Source: Pelagophyceae sp. CCMP2097
Taxonomy: Eukaryota; Sar; Pelagophyceae
Reading direction: 5' to 3'
DNA: 42,726 nt
Assembly: GCA_026770575.1 (NCBI GenBank)
Contig: MU657164.1
Coordinates: 1,375,678 to 1,418,403, forward strand
Numbering within the stretch: the first letter of the stretch is position 1; each line of letters begins with the position of its first letter. The notes under the pieces were generated by a model. It was not told the DNA's origin and did no database searches. It saw nothing but the letters and a program-made list of their open reading frames with translations. Made by a program: the position numbers and the translations under genes. Of the stretch, positions 39,088 through 42,726 are shown piece by piece.

Positions 39088-42000
39088 ATGTGCCGGCCGG
39101 GTGTGGAGGCGTTTGGACGCGGCGAAGCGTCGGACCTGGCGTTCGAAGGCGAAGGTTCAGATGCGGCGTTGGAAGGCCAAGAGCCACGCCCTGGCCTCGC
39201 GGACCGCAACGTCCGCATTGCCTACGCGTTCACGCTCGCCGCCGGCATCGCGCGCGGTAAGTGCGACGCCGCGGCGGGGAAACTATGTCAAAGGACGAAA
39301 CTATGTCGAGGGACGTTCCATTGTGTGGAAAGCCGCCCGCGGCTCGGCCGGGAAACTCAAAGGACAATGGAGAGCCGCACGCGGCTCGGCCGGAGAAGGA
39401 CATGCCTTTCTTGGAGAGCCTCCCGTGCTCCTCTTTACGAAGGACGCAGCTTCCGCGGCGCGTTTGTTGTCGTCTTACAGCGTCTGTAGGTGTGTGGTCG
39501 TACTCCGTGTTGAGCGGCTACCTCTACGTCCTCACGGGCGGCTCCAACTTCAAAGTCGGCCTCGCAGAAGGCGCCCAAGGCATCTCACAGGCGGTCGTAA
39601 GCGTTTTGGCGGGGTGCGTTTCCACCCCATTCCGGGAGCGCCACAGATGCTTCAACGCAGGTACGTCGTCGACCGCCGGCGGCGCGACTCGGTGCTGCGC
39701 TTCGTACGCCGCCGCGTCCATTTGCCGCGAGCCCACAAAGGGTTCTTTCTGAGCCCACCCGCGCTCTTTCTGAGCCCACCTGCGCTCTCCACAGGCCCAC
39801 CCGGGATCTCCCCGAGCCAGGAGCAGGGACGGTGTATTGGGGTCGGGTCGGTTTTTCAATTTGTGCCGCACCCTCGGGTCGCGGGTTTGTCGAGCGACCA
39901 AACCCGTCTTCTCGGGTCGGGTTTGGGTTCGGGCCACGGCCAAACCCGCGGGTCGACGGGTCGGCCAAAACGCTATAACCCGGCAAACCCGACCCGCGGG
40001 TTTCGGGCAAACCCGAACCCGTTGTTGCTCCCATCTTCGGCTCGTCGAGGCGACCCCTCGAGACAACCCCTGGAGACGACCCGTCGAGACGGCCCCTTTC
40101 GACGGCCATTCGAAACGGCGCCTTGAGACGGCCCATCGAGACGGTGCCTCGAAACGGCCACTCGAAACGGCGCCTTGAGACGGCCCCTTTCGACGGCCAT
40201 TCGAAAAGGCCCCTCGAGAGGGCTTTTCGAGACGGCCTCTTGAGACGATCCCTGGAGACGGCCCCTTTCGACGGCCATTCGAAACGGCGCCTTGAGACGG
40301 CCCCTCGAGAGCTCGGGCGGTCTCTCGGATGGTCGCTTGGGCGGTCCCTCGGACAATTCCTTTGGACAGTTCCTTTGACGGTTCCTCGACGGGCCCTCTG
40401 TGACAGTCGCTTTGATTGGCGGCCCCTCGACGGTCCCTTGGACGGTCACTCGGCTGCCGGCCCCTCGACAGCGGCCCCTCTGCGACGTCTCTTGGACGGG
40501 TCCTCGGACAGTCGCTCGGACGGGCCCTCGGAGTCGCCGGTCTCTTGCAAGGAACCCTGCGTGGGGGCTTGAGAGGGGCCTTGAAAAAGGCCTCGCAAGT
40601 GACCGCGCGGAGGCCTTGCAAGTGGCCGCAAAGAGGCCTCGCAGGGGCCCGTCCGGAAAGGCCCTTCAAAGAGCCCTTGCAAGCGACCGCGCTGAGGCCT
40701 TGAAAGTGGCCACAAAAGAGGCCTTGTAGGGGCCCATCCGGTGGGCTCTTAAAGGGCCATTGAAAGAGGCCGCCCAAGAGGCCTTGTTAGTGACTGTGCA
40801 GAGGCCGGGCAAGTGGCCGCTCAAGAGGCCTTGCAGGGGCCCGTACTGTCGAACGCCCGGTGGCGGAGCAGGGACGGTGTTTTCGGGTTTTCAATTTGTG
40901 CCCGTCCAAAGAGGGGTCGGCCAAAACGCTCCAAACCGGCAAACCCGACCCGCGGGTTTCGGGCGAGCTCGAACCCGTCCCTGCTCCTGCCCCGAGCCCA
41001 CTTGGATCCTGAACCCGCGCGGGCGCCCTCGCAGGGGCCTCTTGGAGCGGTTGTCGTGCCTCACAGGCCGCGGCAAAGGACGTGCCATGAGACGTTTTCA
41101 ACCGTTCGTTTTCAACGTAGGCCGCGCTCCTCGGCAACTTTGCCGTTTTTGTTTTTGTCGCCATCGTCGCGGTGCCGGGTATGTCGGACGGGAAGCGGTT
41201 TGGGCTGGTGTCTTTAGCGTTGACGTTGTTCGGTGGATATCAAGGTGTCTGGAACACTGCCCTCGAGACCATATTCGCGGATTCCACAAAATCCGGCCTC
41301 GCGCGCACAACGGCGACGACGCACAAGTTCGTCGTCACGCTGGCGTCGACTTGCATAGGGCCGCTGATAGCGATTGCCTTATTCATCGCTTCAGGGGATG
41401 ATTGGTCTTTGCACTCGCTCCGACTCGCGTTAATAGTCGGCGTCTCCTTGAGCGGCCCGCCGGCGCTGCTCCTCCTGGGCATGCGCGACGTCGACGCCAA
41501 GGGTTCGAGGCGGCGCAAGCCCGACGCTGCAACGGAAAATCCGCTCCGACAGCACCGCGGCGCGTCAGAGACGGGCGTCGCCATCACACCCGTCGGCGCC
41601 GCGCCCGTATGCGGCGCCGCGGGTGTCGGCGGCGCCGCGCCCGTATGCGGCGCCGCGGGTGTCGGCGGCGCCGCGCCCGTATGCGGCGCCGCGGGTGTCG
41701 GCGGCGCCGCGCCCGTGTGCGGCGCCGACGACGGAGCGCAGGCGGGCGGCTTTGGAGCCGCTGTCGACGGCTTTGTGGCAGGCGGCGTCCCAGCCGCCGC
41801 CGAAGACGCCATCGCGCCGGTGCCCCGCAAGCGCCGTCGTTCTGCGGTGCCGTACGTCATCTTGCTCTCGGACGTGGTCTCGGGCGTGGGGAGCGGGATG
41901 ACTGTGAAGTTTATTCCCCTCTTCTTTAAAAACCGCGTCGGGTGAGTCCCTGAACGTTGTTGGTGCCCTGTGGTCTTCCTCGCAATCCCGGTTCATTCCC

Positions 42001-42348
42001 GCGAGGACCGCGGGCGTAGGCTGACTCCTATCGAGACCAATTTAATTTACGTCGCCTCACCAATGATCATGATCGCCGGCTCGTACGTCGCCACGAAAAT
42101 AGCCGCCAGACGCGGCCGCGCACGCACCTGCGTCCTCTTCATGGTCCTCGCATCCGCCGGACTCGCGGCCATGGCCGTCGTCGGCGGAGGTAGGGACGTG
42201 CGAGCGGGCGGATTTTTGGAGTCTTTGTTGGAACCTCGACAAGGCGAAAAGTGGCGGTTTCGCGCGACGACGGTGCTCTTGTACTTTGTCACCAACGCGC
42301 AGTGGAAAGCCGCGTCCGTCGGCAAAACTGAGTCTTTTGAAAACAGAG
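39088..42348 (+). CDS. MFS-type membrane transporter (3' end beyond the window)
   Basis: Exons 39088-39256, 39490-39613, 39661-39703, 41121-41941 and 42020-42348 join in frame. The N-terminal tail (MCRPGVEAFGRGEASDLAFE) is acidic and cytosolic-like. Membrane segments follow: VRIAYAFTLAAGIARGVWSY, VGLAEGAQGISQAVVSVLAG with motif-A-like GYVVDRRRRDS, AALLGNFAVFVFVAIVAVPG, TLFGGYQGVWNTALETIF, FVVTLASTCIGPLIAIALFI, then a long cytosolic loop, VPYVILLSDVVSGVGSGMTV, and ASPMIMIAGSYVATKIAARR. The substrate is unknown. The loop holds four copies of a 12-residue GAAPVCGAAGVG unit. Intron 3 (39704-41120) is 1417 nt and full of repeats; the last exon runs into another repeat-bearing intron at 42349. Confidence 0.75.
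39821..40033 (+). repeat. AACCCG-rich dispersed repeat, copy 3 (in transporter intron 3)
   Basis: Starts GAGCAGGGACGGTGTATTGG and ends near GAACCCGTTGTTGCTCC, an imperfect inverse of its start. The middle holds GACCCGCGGGTTTCGGGC and AACCCGCGGGTCGACGGGTC words. It directly precedes the 13-bp array. Confidence 0.7.
40040..40860 (+). repeat. 13-bp-period array in transporter intron 3
   Basis: From about 40086 seventeen consecutive units are exactly 13 bp (GAGACGGCCCCTT, TCGACGGCCATTC, GAAACGGCGCCTT, ...). The trio of units just listed recurs three times, showing higher-order duplication. Beyond 40320 the units drift to GGTCCCTCGGAC-like and then GAGGCCTTGCAAG-like forms. Confidence 0.88.
40866..40990 (+). 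repeat. AACCCG-rich dispersed repeat, copy 4 (in transporter intron 3)
   Basis: Bounded by GGAGCAGGGACGG at the left and CCGTCCCTGCTCC at the right, a clear 13-bp terminal inverted repeat. It shares GGCAAACCCGACCCGCGGGT with copy 3. It closes the far side of the 13-bp array. Confidence 0.72.
41596..41727 (+). repeat. 36-bp coding minisatellite in the transporter loop
   Basis: Nearly four copies of a 36-bp unit (GGCGCCGCGCCCGTATGCGG, then CGCCGCGGGTGTCGGC) encode GAAPVCGAAGVG. The copies are almost identical, so the number probably varies. Confidence 0.88.
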
Positions 42349-42354
42349 GTGCCG

Positions 42355-42545
42355 GCGAGGACGGTGTATTCGCGTCGGGTTGCTCAAGTTGTGCCGCGCC
42401 CAAAGGGGTTGGTCTTTGCGACCGAACCCGTCTTCAAAGGGGTGAGGGCCAAAAGCCAAACCCGCGGGCATACGGGGAAGGCCAAAATGCGCAAACCCGA
42501 CGCGCGGGTTGAAGGGCAAACCCGAAGACGTCGCTGCTCCTATCT
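42355..42545 (+). repeat. AACCCG-rich dispersed repeat, copy 5 (in transporter intron 5)
   Basis: Begins GACGGTGTATTCGCGTCGGG, has AAACCCGCGGGCATACGGGG and GCAAACCCGACGCGCGGGTT, and ends CGTCGCTGCTCC. It begins six bases inside the donor of the last visible exon. Confidence 0.68.
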
Positions 42546-42726
42546 CCGGCTCCTCGAGACGGCCCCTGGAGACGGCCCCTGGAGACGGCTCCTGAAGAAG
42601 GCCATTCGAGACGGCCCCTTTCGACGGCCATTCGAAACGGCGCCTTGAGACGGTCCCTCGGGAAGGCCATTCGAAACGGCGCCTCGAGACGGCCCCTCGG
42701 GACGGTGCCTCGAAATGACCACTGGA
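42546..42726 (+). repeat. 13-bp-period array in transporter intron 5 (runs off the window)
   Basis: Thirteen consecutive units of exactly 13 bp (GAGACGGCCCCTG, GAGACGGCCCCTG, GAGACGGCTCCTG, AAGAAGGCCATTC, ...), the same unit family as at 40086 and again next to an AACCCG repeat. Confidence 0.85.

Noticed and set aside
39834..40030. AACCCG repeats as an internal telomere array
   Set aside because: The words are dispersed within a defined element with its own ends and are not a uniform tandem telomere repeat.
40040..40860. Possible CRISPR-like or coding repeat
   Set aside because: Units are contiguous 13-mers without spacers, diverge gradually, lie in an intron of a eukaryotic gene, and 13 bp cannot keep a reading frame.

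Overview
The window looks like nuclear DNA from a GC-rich, gene-dense unicellular alga. The protein families (MYND-RING-Sel1, near-identical WD40 copies, RAP-repeat protein, PIF1, NIF-type phosphatase) remind me of pelagophyte stramenopiles such as Aureococcus or Pelagomonas. That placement is from memory of families, not from a search. It is not bacterial: at least 30 short introns (mostly 41-265 nt) can be placed by joining broken protein families. Donors are mainly GTGCG(T), GTGAG or GTAAG, and every chosen acceptor is AG followed by G.

Layout. 1-2100: unassigned, with scraps of a minus-strand gene. 2420-2860: small secreted Gly/Pro-rich protein. 3139-5781: decaying tyrosine-recombinase transposon gene. 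6455-9540: transposon graveyard (composite inverted element, a second inverted-repeat element, tRNA-like repeats). 9747-11958: intact WD40 gene followed by a broken copy. 12049-12845: nucleoside diphosphate kinase in tiny exons. 13252-15813: RAP-domain protein with 13 repeats of 37 aa. 16714-18205: MYND finger and RING-Sel1 protein. 18635-19001: TA-flanked MITE. 19255-22033: ten-exon PIF1 helicase with a BRCT-like tail. 22571-23630: membrane protein ending in a shugoshin-type motif. 23870-25205: dispersed repeats. 25242-26773: probably myristoylated WW-domain protein. 27154-35403: a very large gene joining a Q/H-rich region, an FCP1/NIF-type phosphatase-like domain and a Sen1/UPF1-like helicase. 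35906-38867: intact WD40 gene and a broken partner on the minus strand. 39088-end: MFS-type transporter, cut by the window edge.

The most unusual features are: (1) the phosphatase-helicase fusion, whose combination suggests RNA polymerase II termination but whose catalytic motifs are altered in both enzyme domains; (2) arrays with an exact 13-bp period that fill the only very long introns (2.0 kb, 1.4 kb and one running off the end) of two unrelated genes, twice next to the same AACCCG-rich element; (3) an intron that looks like a degraded tandem copy of the exon next to it; and (4) a shugoshin-like C-terminus on a membrane-anchored protein. No operon logic is expected; neighbours appear functionally unrelated.
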